44,906 nucleotides of DNA. It comes from Pleomorphomonas diazotrophica. GTDB taxonomy: Bacteria > Pseudomonadota > Alphaproteobacteria > Rhizobiales > Pleomorphomonadaceae. The position numbers were made by a program, and so were the translations under genes. The notes under the pieces are model-generated. The model ran no database searches. It saw only the letters and a program-made list of their open reading frames with translations, and was not told the DNA's origin. Below, one piece after another: positions 1 through 6,662 of this stretch (the first letter of the stretch is position 1; each line of letters begins with the position of its first letter). The DNA lies in the NCBI RefSeq assembly GCF_002844595.1, contig NZ_PJNW01000010.1, positions 1 to 44,906 on the forward strand, written 5' to 3'.

Positions 1-54
1 GCGAAAGCGAGGACCTCAGGACGAGAAGGCGAGGGGGCCATATCACGCTCCATC
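1..54 (+). repeat. Dispersed repeat, family A, copy 1
   Basis: This stretch carries GAGGACCTCAGGACGAGAAG followed by GCCATATCACGCTCCAT. A near copy lies at 31145-31201 and a more diverged one, on the other strand, at about 44850-44905. The copies share a GGACCTCAGG-like block, a GAGAAGG/GAAAGG-like block and a GCCATATCACGCTC-like block in the same order and spacing. No coding function is visible. It is probably a member of a genome-wide intergenic repeat family; this is inference from three copies in one window. Confidence 0.55.
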
Positions 55-212
55 CGCACCGACACCGCCGCACTGCTTCCTTGGCACCAATGAACTGGCA
101 GCAGACACCATAACTGAGTGCTAACTCATTGATAATACTCATGTATATTCTTGATTTTCTGCCCGCAGATTGTTAGCCTGCTCCTGTTTTTGGCGAACAT
201 GCGAGGTGCCAG

Positions 213-485
213 ATGCTGGTTTCCCCAGAGTTCCGTAAACAGCTTGAAGGCTACGGTCTGACCACTGCCGAAATCCTCTACTACCGCCCCGATGCTCCGA
301 GCCTGCTGCAGACCTACATCTGGCAGGATCTCGATATCTTCCCTGATTTCCCGACGCTCCGGCGCTTCCTGGATTTCTGGACGCGGAAGCTCGACGGCCC
401 CTTGCACTCGGTGCAGGTCGCCCACAACCGGCTGATCAAGCCGGCCGAGTTCGTCATGCGCGACGGGACCTATACGATCAACTGA
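213..485 (+). CDS. usg: Usg family protein
   Basis: A 90-residue protein matching the small Usg family of alphaproteobacteria, named from an unknown ORF near tryptophan genes. Its biochemical function is not established. Family features visible include an N-terminal LTTAEILYYRPDAPSLLQ-like stretch, an aromatic IWQDLDIFPDFPTLRRFLDFW segment (quoted here with its key W, D, F and L residues) and a C-terminal H..LIKPAE motif. Length is normal for the family. The ATG at 213 is preceded by GAGGTG at 203-208, a good ribosome binding site. No tryptophan gene lies downstream, so the gene stands alone here. Identification is by recognition of the family and is confident; the role is unknown. Confidence 0.85.
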   Translation: MLVSPEFRKQLEGYGLTTAEILYYRPDAPSLLQTYIWQDLDIFPDFPTLRRFLDFWTRKLDGPLHSVQVAHNRLIKPAEFVMRDGTYTIN

Positions 486-554
486 GCCATCCGCCCGATC
501 ACCCGGTAACGCTCCGGCCAGATGCCGGGGCGTTCGCCCGCGGCCGCCGTCTTC

Positions 555-929
555 CTACTCGGAGACGACGCAGAAGTTGTTGCCCTCGATATCCTTCAGC
601 ACGGTGTAGCCGTCGCCCTCACGGACGAAGCTGGCGCCCAGCGCCTTGAGCCGTGCGATCTCGGCGGCGGCATCCGTTGCGGCAACGTCGAAGTGAATGC
701 GGTTGCGCTCGGGACGCGGCCCCGTTCGGAGGTGAAAGCAGATGCGCGTCCCCGGACCGACGACCATGACGCTCGGATCGGTCTCCGGCGTCAGGCCCAG
801 CGCCGCCAGCCGGGCGATTTCCGCATCGTCATAGGGCAGGATGTCATAGCCGTCGAGCACCTCGCTCCAGAAGCGGGCCATCTTAGAGGGCACGTCGCAA
901 TCGACCACCACTTCCTTGAACCGCGCCAT
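555..929 (-). CDS. VOC family (glyoxalase-like) protein
   Basis: A 124-residue protein with the vicinal-oxygen-chelate fold pattern: an N-terminal strand FKEVVVDCDVPSKMARFW, a central strand ending FHLRTG, then NRIHFDVAA and the C-terminal DIEGNNFCVV. The H of RIHFDV and the E of DIEGN are at typical metal-ligand positions, but no substrate can be read from the sequence. Members include glyoxalases, dioxygenases and antibiotic-binding proteins. I chose the ATG at 929 because AGGGAGG stands 8-10 bases upstream; an ATG two codons earlier (935) and a TTG at 962 are also open. It follows the FtrA-type regulator gene on the same strand at close spacing and is probably cotranscribed with it. Confidence 0.8.
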   Translation of the reverse strand: MARFKEVVVDCDVPSKMARFWSEVLDGYDILPYDDAEIARLAALGLTPETDPSVMVVGPGTRICFHLRTGPRPERNRIHFDVAATDAAAEIARLKALGASFVREGDGYTVLKDIEGNNFCVVSE

Positions 930-958
930 GACCATAGCCTCCCTGCCAATGACCGGAC

Positions 959-2002
959 TCAACCGTTAAGGTCCATCACAGGGTCAGGTTTTGCAAGCCG
1001 CATGGTCTCGCTCAACCCCCGCTCCAACTTGAGAAACCGCGAACGATACTCGGTCGGCGTCAGGCCCACCTTCCTGCGGAAATGATGGCGGAGCGCATGG
1101 GCGCTGCCGAAGCCGACGGCGGCGGCCACTGCCTCGATGGCGTGATCGTGTGACGACAGCAGGTTTTTCGCCGCCTCGACGCGCTCGGAGATCAGCCAGT
1201 CGCCGGGGCTAGCGCCGGTGGATTCCTGGAAGCGGCGCAGGAAGGTACGAAGGCTCATGCGGCAGGCCCGTGCCATCGCCTCGGTCGTCCAGTCGCGGTC
1301 GAGCGTCTCGCGCATCCTGTCGAGGAGAGGCGCCACCTCACCGGTGGGGCGGGCCGGCACCGGCCGTTCGAGGAACTGCGCCTGCCCGCCGGAGCGATGG
1401 GCCGGCACCACCAGCCGCCGCGCCACCGAGTTGGCGGCCTCCGCCCCGAAATCCCGCCGCACGATCTCGATGAGAAGGTCGATGCCGGCCGCGCTGCCGG
1501 CCGAGGTGAAGACGCGGTCGTGCTCGCGATAGAGCGAGGCGGCGTCCACCGTCACCGCCGGAAAGCGCCGCTGCAAGGCCTCGGCATAGCGCCAGTGGGT
1601 GGAGACCGTGCCGCCGTCAAGAAGCCCGGTCGCCGCCAGCACGAAGGCGCCCGAGCAGATCGAGACGAGCCGCGCGCCGCGGGCATGCGCCGCCCGGAGC
1701 CGCGCGCGCAGTTCCTCCGGCACCGGCACGTCGGCGCCCTTCCAGCCGGGCACGACGATGATATCGGCCTGATCGACCGCCTCCGGCCCCTCGTCGGGCG
1801 TTATGGTGAAGCCGCCATGCGCCCTGAGCGGCCCGGCATCGATGGCCGCGCTCGAAAAGCGATACCAGGAAGGCCCCATCTCCGGCCGGTAGAGGCCGAA
1901 CACCTCGGAGACGATGCCGAACTCGAAGGTACAGAGCCCGTCGTAGAGCAGCGCCACGGCGAGTGGACCTTCAGGAATGATGCAGGCGTGATCCTTTGGC
2001 AT
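959..2002 (-). CDS. ftrA: GlxA/FtrA-type transcriptional regulator (DJ-1/PfpI + AraC HTH)
   Basis: About 347 residues in two parts. Residues ~10-180 form a DJ-1/PfpI amidotransferase-like domain, with LLYDGLCTFEFGI at the start and the nucleophile-elbow Cys in SICSGAF. Residues ~225-330 form an AraC/XylS double helix-turn-helix ending in VGLTPTEYRSRF. This matches GlxA-type regulators and most closely the FtrA group, in which a rhodanese gene is a common neighbour; a divergent rhodanese gene is present at 2092. The sensor domain probably binds a small ligand rather than catalysing. The start is uncertain: ATG at 2002 is preferred because the conserved domain begins just after it, but ATG at 2023 and 2038 are open and none has a strong binding site. 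The symbol is by resemblance. Confidence 0.82.
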   Translation of the reverse strand: MPKDHACIIPEGPLAVALLYDGLCTFEFGIVSEVFGLYRPEMGPSWYRFSSAAIDAGPLRAHGGFTITPDEGPEAVDQADIIVVPGWKGADVPVPEELRARLRAAHARGARLVSICSGAFVLAATGLLDGGTVSTHWRYAEALQRRFPAVTVDAASLYREHDRVFTSAGSAAGIDLLIEIVRRDFGAEAANSVARRLVVPAHRSGGQAQFLERPVPARPTGEVAPLLDRMRETLDRDWTTEAMARACRMSLRTFLRRFQESTGASPGDWLISERVEAAKNLLSSHDHAIEAVAAAVGFGSAHALRHHFRRKVGLTPTEYRSRFLKLERGLSETMRLAKPDPVMDLNG

Positions 2003-2091
2003 GATCTTTACGTACAATGTCATCCACGCCAATTGCAAGCCGGGGCCACCGGCGGCACGATCCTGTCATCCACTTGAGACAGGAGAGACCA

Positions 2092-2490
2092 ATGAAATCA
2101 GCGGTGACCGAGATCCCCGCCGCGCCGAGCGACATCGCCCGCGAACATTTTTCGGCCGAGTTCACCTTCGAGACCGATTGCTGGGACGTGCATGACGCGC
2201 TGTCGAAAGGCGCCGACTTCGTGCTCATGGACGTGCGCAGCCCCGCCCTCTTCGCCAAGGGGCACGTGCCCGGCGCCATCAACCTGCCTCATGGCAAGAT
2301 CATCCGCTCCAAGCTGACCGAGTGGCCGGAGGAGACGCTGTTCGTCACCTACTGCGCCGGCCCGCATTGCAACGGCGCCGCCCGCGGCGCCCTGCGCCTC
2401 GCCGACCTCGGCCGCCCCGTTAAGATCATGACCGGCGGCCTCACCGGCTGGATCGACGAGGGCTTCGAGCTGGAAACCGCTGACTCTTAA
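2092..2490 (+). CDS. Rhodanese-like domain protein
   Basis: A 132-residue single-domain rhodanese (sulfurtransferase fold). Visible family marks are the VLMDVRSPALFAKGHVPGAINLPH stretch (CH2A region: D, R, F, GH, PGA, N, P) and the active-site loop YCAGPHCNGAA. The first Cys of that loop is at the usual persulfide-carrying position. The C-terminal MTGGLTGWIDEGF is typical. The ATG at 2092 follows AGGAGA at 2081-2086. It is divergent from the FtrA-type regulator, with about 90 bases between the starts, so that regulator probably controls it. The second Cys in the loop (C..HC) may confer reductase-like or redox-sensing chemistry; substrate unknown. Confidence 0.85.
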   Translation: MKSAVTEIPAAPSDIAREHFSAEFTFETDCWDVHDALSKGADFVLMDVRSPALFAKGHVPGAINLPHGKIIRSKLTEWPEETLFVTYCAGPHCNGAARGALRLADLGRPVKIMTGGLTGWIDEGFELETADS

Positions 2491-2499
2491 TCAGCGTGA

Positions 2500-3528
2500 T
2501 CAGCTGGCGCCGCTGGCCGTGAGCCGGGCCGGCAGGTCGGGCGTGTAGGGGTCGGCCAGCGCCGCGTCGGGCTGGCTGACCGGCGTCTTCTCCGAGGTCA
2601 TCTTGGAGAGCTTCTGGACACCCTTGTCCTGGAGGATGGCGCGGAAGGCCGGGTGCATGCCGCCGTCGACATAGCTCATGGCGGGCATCGCCGGGTTGGC
2701 GGCGGCGATCGCCACGGCGGCCGCGTCGTCCTGGGCGGCCTTGGCGGCGACGGCGGCGGAGAGCGTCGCATCCGTCTGAAGCGGCGGACAGGGGGCGAGC
2801 GGGTCGGCCTCAGGATCAAGACCCTCGGCGTTGAACACGTAGCGCCGTCCGCAATAGCCAACCTGCGGCGCCTTGCGCGTCAGCTCGAAGGCGTCGCTGC
2901 CTTCCTTGAGGTTGCGCCAGAAGGGCATGTTGGGATCGTCGCGGTGCAGCGCCAGATTGGCCGGCGTCATGCGGAAGGGCAGCGCCTCCACCTGGAAGGC
3001 CGGCTGGCCGCCCTTGAAGGCCTCGCGCGCCAGGGCGTAGATCTCGAAGGCGGCGTTGTCGGTCACCGCGTAGCAACCGCGCGACGAACAGGCGCCGTGG
3101 ATCATCAGCGCCGACCCCTCATAGCCGAGCGCCGCCTCCAGCCTGTTGGGGAAGCCGAGGTTGAAGGAGAGGTAATAGCGGCTGTCGGGGTTCATCTGCG
3201 ACGGCGCCACCGAATAGAAGCCCTCGGGCGTCTGGCGGTCGCCTTCCGTCGTCTTCGGCCCCAGCTTTCCCGACCAGCGGCAGATCGGATAGGTCTTCAG
3301 AAGCGCATAACGGCCGGTGCGGTCCATCTTCCACAGTTCGAGCTCGCTCTCCTGCTTGAACACGCGGATCAGGATGGGCGAGGTGGCGCTCATGCCCTTG
3401 CTCGACATAGCCGAAACCAGCTTGGGCGGCAGCGGCCGCTCCGATCGCTTGAGGTCGTCTCCGAACAGCGCGCAGCCCGAGAGCGCCGCCGTGGCGAGAA
3501 GAAGGAACGCGGCCGAACGCAAATTCAC
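2500..3528 (-). CDS. L,D-transpeptidase-like (YkuD/YafK) lipoprotein
   Basis: A 342-residue protein. Residues 1-19 are a lipoprotein signal with lipobox LSGC (Cys19), so it should be anchored in a periplasm-facing membrane. Residues ~50-190 are a YkuD domain with catalytic motif HGACSSRGCYAV: His144 and nucleophile Cys152. TPEGFY and the SFNLGFPN stretch are typical of the YafK (DpaA/LdtF) branch. In E. coli that branch cleaves Braun lipoprotein from peptidoglycan rather than cross-linking. The C-terminal ~150 residues extend beyond the ~246 residues usual for YafK and include an Ala-rich segment; I cannot assign them. It is the only cell-wall gene in this stretch, and its transcription converges on the rhodanese gene. 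Confidence 0.85.
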   Translation of the reverse strand: MNLRSAAFLLLATAALSGCALFGDDLKRSERPLPPKLVSAMSSKGMSATSPILIRVFKQESELELWKMDRTGRYALLKTYPICRWSGKLGPKTTEGDRQTPEGFYSVAPSQMNPDSRYYLSFNLGFPNRLEAALGYEGSALMIHGACSSRGCYAVTDNAAFEIYALAREAFKGGQPAFQVEALPFRMTPANLALHRDDPNMPFWRNLKEGSDAFELTRKAPQVGYCGRRYVFNAEGLDPEADPLAPCPPLQTDATLSAAVAAKAAQDDAAAVAIAAANPAMPAMSYVDGGMHPAFRAILQDKGVQKLSKMTSEKTPVSQPDAALADPYTPDLPARLTASGAS

Positions 3529-3624
3529 GGAAACAAGCCTTTCATCAAGCCAGGCACAATCCTCGCACCCGTCGCGGACGCGCTAGCGCATCCGGCTGTG
3601 ATTTGGCAACCATCGCCCGCCCGG

Positions 3625-3918
3625 TCAGGCCGCCTCGCAGGGCCGGATGCGCTCGAGCGCCTCGGCCATGTCCTCGGCCGCGGTCGAGAGGTCGTATTTG
3701 GACTGCATGGTCATGAACCACTGCGGATCGAAGGCAAGGTATCGACCGAGCCTCAGGGCGATGCTCGCCGACATCCCCTGCCGGCCGTTGCAGATCTCGC
3801 CCATCAGGCTGCTGGAAACGCCGATCGCTTCGGCCAGCGCCTGGACGGAGATCCCCATCGGCTTGAGGAACTCCTCCCTGAGGACGATGCCGGGATGCAG
3901 CGACATATCGCGTGGCAT
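3625..3918 (-). CDS. higA: HigA-type antitoxin, XRE family, without an adjacent toxin
   Basis: 97 residues with the HigA addiction-module pattern: HPGIVLREEFLKPMGIS, helix-turn-helix VQALAEAIGVSSSLMGEICNG, then the ALRLGRYL..DPQWFMTMQSKYDL block. HigA proteins bind their own promoter and neutralise the mRNA interferase HigB, normally encoded immediately upstream. No HigB-like frame is found here; the upstream gene is a HicB-type antitoxin ending 44 bases before this start. The ATG at 3918 has AGGAGG 8-10 bases upstream. It may be an orphan antitoxin kept as a regulator, or the remains of a module. The family call is firm; the role is inferred. Confidence 0.85.
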   Translation of the reverse strand: MPRDMSLHPGIVLREEFLKPMGISVQALAEAIGVSSSLMGEICNGRQGMSASIALRLGRYLAFDPQWFMTMQSKYDLSTAAEDMAEALERIRPCEAA

Positions 3919-3962
3919 GGTCGTGGCCTCCTGAATGATCGTCGATGACGGAAGAGAAGGGC

Positions 3963-4346
3963 CTAAACCTTCAAGCTGGCGCGGATAGCCTCGGCGATCT
4001 TCTCCGAGCGGGTGGCGCCGCTGGCCCTCGCGGCGCGGTCGAGCGCGGCGAGCAGGTGCTCGTTGAGGGTGATCTGCACCGGCACGGACTTGCCCGGCAG
4101 GTCCACCGGCACGGCGGCAATGATCGCCTCGTGCAGTTCCTGGGTGCGGCGGATGTCGTCGAGCGTCCTGAGGATCGGCATCTTGCCCGCGTCGAGGTTC
4201 TTCACATGGGCGGCCAGCGCCACGGCGGCCCGGGCGATCGCGTCGTTGAGGTTGGTTGCCGCCGAATGGCAATCGGGGAAATCCGGGAAAGACACGCCAA
4301 AACTGCGGTTTTCTTCTTCATGAATCAGCGCGACGGCGTAGGCCAT
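3963..4346 (-). CDS. hicB: HicB-type antitoxin, without an adjacent HicA
   Basis: 127 residues: an N-terminal HicB-like partial RNase-H fold (AYAVALIHEEENRSFGVSFPDFPDC..A, followed by NLNDAIARA) and a C-terminal ribbon-helix-helix segment at ~85-125 (VPVQITLNEHLLAALDRAA..G.TRSEKIAEAI) for DNA binding. HicB usually neutralises the double-stranded RNA-binding toxin HicA, encoded next to it. No HicA frame with the SGKEVIKLLEK-type pattern is present in the 300 bases upstream or 44 bases downstream. ATG at 4346 is preceded by AGGAGG. It is probably cotranscribed with the HigA-type gene, giving a tandem of two antitoxins. A copy of the TetR-linked motif lies at about 4547-4568, upstream of this gene. 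Confidence 0.82.
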   Translation of the reverse strand: MAYAVALIHEEENRSFGVSFPDFPDCHSAATNLNDAIARAAVALAAHVKNLDAGKMPILRTLDDIRRTQELHEAIIAAVPVDLPGKSVPVQITLNEHLLAALDRAARASGATRSEKIAEAIRASLKV

Positions 4347-4546
4347 GTGAGCCTCCTGGCTCGGAAGTGGACAACGAATGGGGAGTTCCCGCGAAGGGAA
4401 GACGACCGCGGCGAGAAGCCAACCAACAGGGCTTCCTCGCAAAGCGAAAACCTCGGAGCCGGCAACGGCGCGCCCAGTATCGGCCCGAGACGGTTAACGG
4501 TCGCAAAACAAAGTAAACAAAATCTTAATCTGAGGCCAGAAGTCAT

Positions 4547-4568
4547 TTTATACCGCTTCGCTTTATAA
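4547..4568. promoter_or_regulatory. Candidate TetR-linked operator, copy upstream of hicB
   Basis: TTTTATACCGCTTCGCTTTA here shares the core TACCGCTTCG (4551-4560), with a T-rich left flank, with the site at 5271-5290 between tetR and gap. The two copies lie on either side of the tetR gene. The site sits about 200 bases upstream of the hicB start, in an AT-rich stretch that also contains likely promoter elements. Assignment to the TetR protein is inference. Confidence 0.4.
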
Positions 4569-4644
4569 GAAAAAATACGACGGTTTCCCGGGAACCGTGG
4601 CAAGGATGTGCCAACCGAAGCGAACCGAGCCATTCGGCCGTCGC

Positions 4645-5271
4645 TCATGACCGGCCGGCACCCGCCGCCTTGAGCACCAGCGCCACATGTGCCCGGGCGA
4701 TGGCGATGAGCTCCGGCCGGGGCGTGCCGGCGCGGGCCCGGAGCGCCAGGCTGTGCTGCAGCGCCGCCAGCATGGCCGCGAGCCCCCGGACATCGGCGTC
4801 GGCGGCGATCTCCCCCGCCTCGGCGGCGATGGTCATGCGCCGCTGGAGCAGGCTGTCGGACCTGCCGATGGCGGCGGCGAGCTCCGCCCCGATGACGGGA
4901 TCGGCCGCCGCCTCGCCGGAAATGACGCTGAGCACCGGGCAGCCGAGCGGCTCGCCGTCACCCGAGAAATAGGCGTCGATGATCGCGGCGAAATAGTCCT
5001 CGAGGCCCTTTTGCAGCGACGGTTCCTCGAACAGGGCATGCCGCCGTCGCTCGGCCGTCTGCTCGGAATAGCGCGTGACGGCCCGGCGGTAGATCTCGAA
5101 CTTGTTGCCGAAGGCGGCATAGAGGCTCGGCCGCGCCATCTTCGTGGCGTCCGACAGATGGTCGAGCGAGGTGGCGGTGTAGCCGCGCCGGCGGAACTCG
5201 CCGAGGGCGGCCGTCAGCGCCGCCTCCGGATCATACTCCCTGGGCCTGCCACGGGTGGGTTTGCTTTTCAT
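4645..5271 (-). CDS. TetR/AcrR family regulator, divergent from gap
   Basis: 208 residues. The N-terminal helix-turn-helix (~residues 10-57) reads GRPREYDPEAALTAAL..F..RGYTATSLDHL..ATKMARPSLYAAFGNK, the typical TetR DNA-binding domain. The C-terminal ligand/dimer domain contains LGCPVLSVISGEAAADPVI, a pattern common in this branch. The ATG at 5271 faces gap with about 85 bases between the starts. That gap contains TTTTGTACCGCTTCGCAAAA, which overlaps the tetR start and is repeated beyond the gene's 3' end. It probably represses itself and gap, and possibly hicB. No ligand can be predicted. Confidence 0.85.
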   Translation of the reverse strand: MKSKPTRGRPREYDPEAALTAALGEFRRRGYTATSLDHLSDATKMARPSLYAAFGNKFEIYRRAVTRYSEQTAERRRHALFEEPSLQKGLEDYFAAIIDAYFSGDGEPLGCPVLSVISGEAAADPVIGAELAAAIGRSDSLLQRRMTIAAEAGEIAADADVRGLAAMLAALQHSLALRARAGTPRPELIAIARAHVALVLKAAGAGRS

Positions 5272-5290
5272 TTTGTACCGCTTCGCAAAA
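5271..5290. promoter_or_regulatory. Candidate TetR operator between tetR and gap
   Basis: TTTTGTACCGCTTCGCAAAA is a partly symmetrical site (TTTTG ... CAAAA) that overlaps the start codon region of the TetR gene and lies about 70 bases upstream of gap. Its core TACCGCTTCG is repeated exactly at 4551-4560. The location fits autoregulation and control of the divergent gap gene. Binding is inferred. Confidence 0.5.
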
Positions 5291-5356
5291 AATTAATCGA
5301 CGACCCATTTTATGCGACCTAGTATGAAAATGTGAGAGGAAAAATGGAGATTGCAA

Positions 5357-6358
5357 ATGGCTGACAAGCTTCGCATCGGCATCAACGGTTTCGGCCGCAT
5401 CGGCCGCATGGTTTTTCGCGCCGCGAGGTCCCGCGACGATCTGGAGGTGGTGGCGGTGAACGACCTGCTGCCCATCGACCACCTCGCCTATCTCCTGAAA
5501 TACGACAGCGTGCACGGCGCCTTCCCCGGTACGGTGGAAACGGCGGACGGCGCCCTCGTCGTCGACGGCCGGACCGTCCTGGCCTTCGCGGAAAAGGACC
5601 CGGCGGCCCTGCCCTGGGCCAAGGCCGACGTCGATCTGGTGATCGAGTCGACCGGTCGCTTCCTGACCCTCGACAGCACTGAGGGGCACATCAAGGCCGG
5701 CGCGAAGAAGGTGGTGATCTCGGGTCCGCCCACCGACAACACGCCGGTTTTCGTCATGGGCGTCAATGCCGCCGCCTATGCCGGCGAGACGATCGTTTCC
5801 AACGCCTCCTGCACCACCAACTGCGTGGCGCCGCTCGCCAAGCTGATCAACGACCTCTACGGCCTCGAAGAGGCGCTGATGCTGACCGTCCACGCGGTCA
5901 CCGCCAGCCAGAACCCCGTCGACGGCGTGGCGCGCAAGGACTGGCGCTTCGGCCGCGGCATCCTCAACAATATCATCCCAGCCACGACCGGCGCGGCGCG
6001 CATGGTGGGCAAGGTCATTCCCGAACTGAGCGGCCGCATCAACGGCATGGCGGTGCGCGTGCCGGTGGCCGACGTGTCGATGGTCGACCTCACCTGCCGC
6101 TTCCGCACCAAGGTTTCCTATGACGAGATCAGCAAGGCGATCCGCGACGCCTCGGCCGGCGCCTACCGCGGCATCCTGCAATGGTGCGACGACCCCGTCG
6201 TCTCCACCGACCTCCGCGGCAATCCCCACAGCGCCATCTTCGACGTCGCCGCGGGCATGCAGACCTCCGAGGGTCTGACCAAGCTGATCGCCTGGTACGA
6301 CAACGAATGGGGCTACGCCAACCGCTGCCTCGATCTGGCAGCACACATGATGAAGTAA
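5357..6358 (+). CDS. gap: Glyceraldehyde-3-phosphate dehydrogenase, type I
   Basis: 333 residues, full length. The NAD-binding domain begins RIGINGFGRIGRMVFRAA, with an Asp in AVNDL that favours NAD over NADP. The catalytic motif SNASCTTNC has its Cys at 152, and the base His is in LTVHAVTASQ at about 180. The C-terminal WYDNEWGYANR is conserved. It oxidises glyceraldehyde 3-phosphate to 1,3-bisphosphoglycerate, in the cytosol. ATG at 5357 with GGAG 8 bases upstream is preferred over the in-frame TTG at 5351. It is not next to pgk or tkt, its usual neighbours, but is divergent from a TetR gene, which suggests an auxiliary, inducible paralogue; an erythrose-4-phosphate dehydrogenase activity is possible but not shown by the sequence. 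Confidence 0.95.
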   Translation: MADKLRIGINGFGRIGRMVFRAARSRDDLEVVAVNDLLPIDHLAYLLKYDSVHGAFPGTVETADGALVVDGRTVLAFAEKDPAALPWAKADVDLVIESTGRFLTLDSTEGHIKAGAKKVVISGPPTDNTPVFVMGVNAAAYAGETIVSNASCTTNCVAPLAKLINDLYGLEEALMLTVHAVTASQNPVDGVARKDWRFGRGILNNIIPATTGAARMVGKVIPELSGRINGMAVRVPVADVSMVDLTCRFRTKVSYDEISKAIRDASAGAYRGILQWCDDPVVSTDLRGNPHSAIFDVAAGMQTSEGLTKLIAWYDNEWGYANRCLDLAAHMMK

Positions 6359-6371
6359 GGCTGATCGTGGG

Positions 6372-6398
6372 CGGGCTTCCTCATCAAAAGGGAGCCCG
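6372..6398 (+). terminator. Weak hairpin after gap
   Basis: CGGGCTTCC (6372-6380) pairs with GGGAGCCCG (6390-6398), nine pairs including one G-U, around a 9-base loop. It begins 14 bases after the gap stop codon. No T-run follows, so it is at best a Rho-assisted or weak terminator. Confidence 0.35.
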
Positions 6399-6420
6399 AT
6401 CCCAGCCGCGCCGGCCTTTC

Positions 6421-6474
6421 CTGCCCAAGGTCCACCTTGAATTCACGTGTGAATTCAAGGTGGACCTCAGGCAG
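6421..6474. repeat. Near-perfect long inverted repeat
   Basis: A perfect 19-base arm at 6428-6446 (AGGTCCACCTTGAATTCAC) pairs with 6449-6467 across only a 2-base centre. After a 2x2 mismatch, a further 5 base pairs form between CTGCC (6421-6425) and GGCAG (6470-6474). The centre is too short for a stable RNA loop without opening a few pairs. It is not followed by a T-run. It lies between gap and the convergent TetR gene. It could be a cruciform-forming site, a dyad operator or a repeat element. Confidence 0.7.
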
Positions 6475-6662
6475 AACGAGGCGCAACGCCGATATCATGC
6501 TCCCGTATGAAGGGCTCCAAGGGGCTGAGCCGAAATTCGCTGGGGTGAGGCAGTTGGCGACGGCTTCGAGAACCGAAGCGGAGCGGACTTCCTGTCCGTG
6601 AGCACCGGAAGCGCAGAAGACTAAGCCAAATGCCCGCCCCAGTAGAATTTCCGGTCAGGCCC
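6475..6662. other. Non-coding stretch between gap and the second tetR
   Basis: No gene is supported. Around 6552-6645 the sequence includes CGAGAACCGAAGCGGAGCGG, CGGACTTCCTGTCCG (a short inverted repeat) and GAGCACCGGAAGCGCAGAAG. This combination of GAAGCGGAGCG and GCACCGGAAGC blocks reminds me of intergenic repeats common in Hyphomicrobiales; that resemblance is from memory and was not checked. Confidence 0.3.

Noticed and set aside
116-124. GAGTGCTAA, identical to the right half of the CIRCE heat-shock element
   Set aside because: The left half TTAGCACTC is not found nine bases upstream, and no chaperone gene follows, so it is only a chance half-match.
4347-4644. Possible HicA toxin gene upstream of hicB
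   Set aside because: All frames were read; none shows the HicA double-stranded RNA-binding pattern or catalytic His. The open frame there (4325-4648) is a mere Arg/Ser/Leu-rich translation.
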